DNA from: Chlamydiota bacterium
GTDB lineage: Bacteria; Chlamydiota; Chlamydiia; Chlamydiales; JAJFMK01
DNA length: 5,104 nt
Assembly: GCA_021772215.1 (NCBI GenBank)
Contig: JAJFMK010000252.1
Coordinates: 1-5,104 of the forward strand
Direction: 5' to 3'
Below the pieces are notes generated by a model. That model had not been told where the DNA came from, did no database searches, and worked only from the letters and a program-made list of their open reading frames with translations. Shown here piece by piece: positions 4,520 to 5,104 of the stretch (positions are counted from its first letter, which is position 1; each line of letters opens with the position of its first letter). Both the position numbers and the translations under genes were made by a program.

Positions 4520-5080
4520 ATGGTAGGATTTAAAACAGATGCAAATGAGGTTAAGGAGGCGCAAGGCTCTCTACAGCCAATCGACGAGCTTACTTTAGAA
4601 GAGATCAGAGAGCTTCCCCTAGAAGATCTGATTGACCTCATCTTAGAGCAAAACTGCGTCTCAGCACATAACGGTAAAAAAGTGGTGCAGGTCGCTCTGA
4701 AGAAGAGAGAAGAGATCCATAAGATTGTAACGGAAAAGTCAGCTGCGGCGACTCGTGACTGGCGATGGGCTGTTCCACAAGCGGCAGCTATTGCTCTCGG
4801 TGTTTTTGGAAATATCACACCTCAAGGCTGGACAGCGGAGAGATGGAAATCACTAGCAGAGGGCGGAAAAGAGATGATGGGTGCTGTCTCCAAGATCGAT
4901 GAAGCTGGCATCAATGCAAGAAAGATTCAGATCCATGGCGAAGAAACCTTAGTTGCAGCCCTTGTCCAGGGTAAAGAGACGATTGATCAGACCCTAAAGG
5001 GCAACCAGGACAAGGCTAGCCAAGAAATTGATAAAGTTTTAAGAGCCCGTAATGAGGGCAACACAGGAATGTTGAGGTAG
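4520..5080 (+). CDS. Single-hydrophobic-segment protein, candidate T3SS minor translocator (SseD/EspB/YopD-like), 186 aa
   Basis: The start is set by AAGGAGG at 5 nt. An acidic N-terminal half (ELTLEEIRELPLEDLIDLILEQN, 23-45) is followed by a basic helix (53-73) and one hydrophobic segment at about 84-97 (AVPQAAAIALGVFG). A helical, charged C-terminus follows (112-176). Length matches SseD (195 aa), and its place right after the putative major translocator matches sseC-sseD and espD-espB order. From residue 95 (VFGNITP...EGGKEMMGAVSK) it aligns with residues 258-286 of the upstream protein (VYGSQSP...EGTAGALQGVTK), so the two share a C-terminal module. There is no signal peptide. The single short hydrophobic segment is less pronounced than in typical YopD proteins, so the assignment rests on context as much as sequence. 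Confidence 0.68.
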   Translation: MVGFKTDANEVKEAQGSLQPIDELTLEEIRELPLEDLIDLILEQNCVSAHNGKKVVQVALKKREEIHKIVTEKSAAATRDWRWAVPQAAAIALGVFGNITPQGWTAERWKSLAEGGKEMMGAVSKIDEAGINARKIQIHGEETLVAALVQGKETIDQTLKGNQDKASQEIDKVLRARNEGNTGMLR

Positions 5081-5086
5081 AAAAAG

Positions 5087-5104
5087 ATGGCAAGTAAAAG
5101 AGAA
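5087..5104 (+). CDS. Start of a further operon gene (cut by window edge)
   Basis: The ATG at 5087 begins MASKRE and runs off the end of the window. It lies 6 nt after the preceding TAG, and TTGAGG (5072-5077) stands 9 nt upstream as a plausible ribosome binding site. Six codons give no clue to function. In SPI-2-like clusters this position holds another secreted protein or a chaperone, but that is only context. Confidence 0.5.

Noticed and set aside
4501..4818. Reverse-strand open frame of 105 codons
   Set aside because: Antisense to the 186-aa gene, with composition expected of a shadow frame.
1..5104. CRISPR array, tRNA or rRNA gene, insertion sequence
   Set aside because: No regularly spaced repeats, no tRNA-like cloverleaf motifs, no transposase-like frame and no terminal inverted repeats were found on reading both strands.

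Overview
The window reads as part of a Gram-negative chromosome that probably carries a type III secretion system (T3SS). Every gene I can support is on the + strand. The mix of an AstB-type hydrolase, a TauE/SafE exporter operon and a cluster resembling T3SS tip and translocator genes would suit an environmental chlamydia or another host-associated bacterium. That taxonomic guess is inference, and no marker in the window settles it.

Layout. (1) Positions 1-281 hold the C-terminal end of N-succinylarginine dihydrolase (astB), including the catalytic-cysteine motif. (2) Positions 282-1412 hold a small tandem family. Two paralogous genes of unknown function (347-724 and 865-1281) each follow a TTGACA promoter. 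The leader of the second still carries a copy of the last codons of astB, which shows that the duplicated unit was astB tail plus promoter plus gene. Directly after the second gene, 1284-1331 encodes the last 15 codons and the stop of a third, otherwise missing, paralogue. (3) Positions 1413-2865 hold a tight membrane operon: a small holin-like protein, a TauE/SafE permease and a DUF1634 protein, joined by overlapping start and stop codons. (4) Positions 2937-5104 hold a second operon with its own predicted promoter: a 175-aa coiled-coil protein, a 347-aa protein with a hydrophobic core, a 186-aa protein with one hydrophobic segment, and the first six codons of a fourth gene. Sizes, order and architecture recall the SseB-SseC-SseD / EspA-EspD-EspB set (tip or filament protein, major translocator, minor translocator).

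How the genes may work together: the three membrane genes probably form a sulfur-compound or anion export unit. The last cluster probably encodes secreted parts of a T3SS translocon, although neither chaperone nor apparatus genes are visible here. The tandem family has no recognised function. Its first member is strikingly AT-rich beside its GC-richer neighbours.

The most noteworthy observations are the layered duplication scars at 225-1331 and the compact, divergent translocator-like operon, whose second and third proteins share a C-terminal module.
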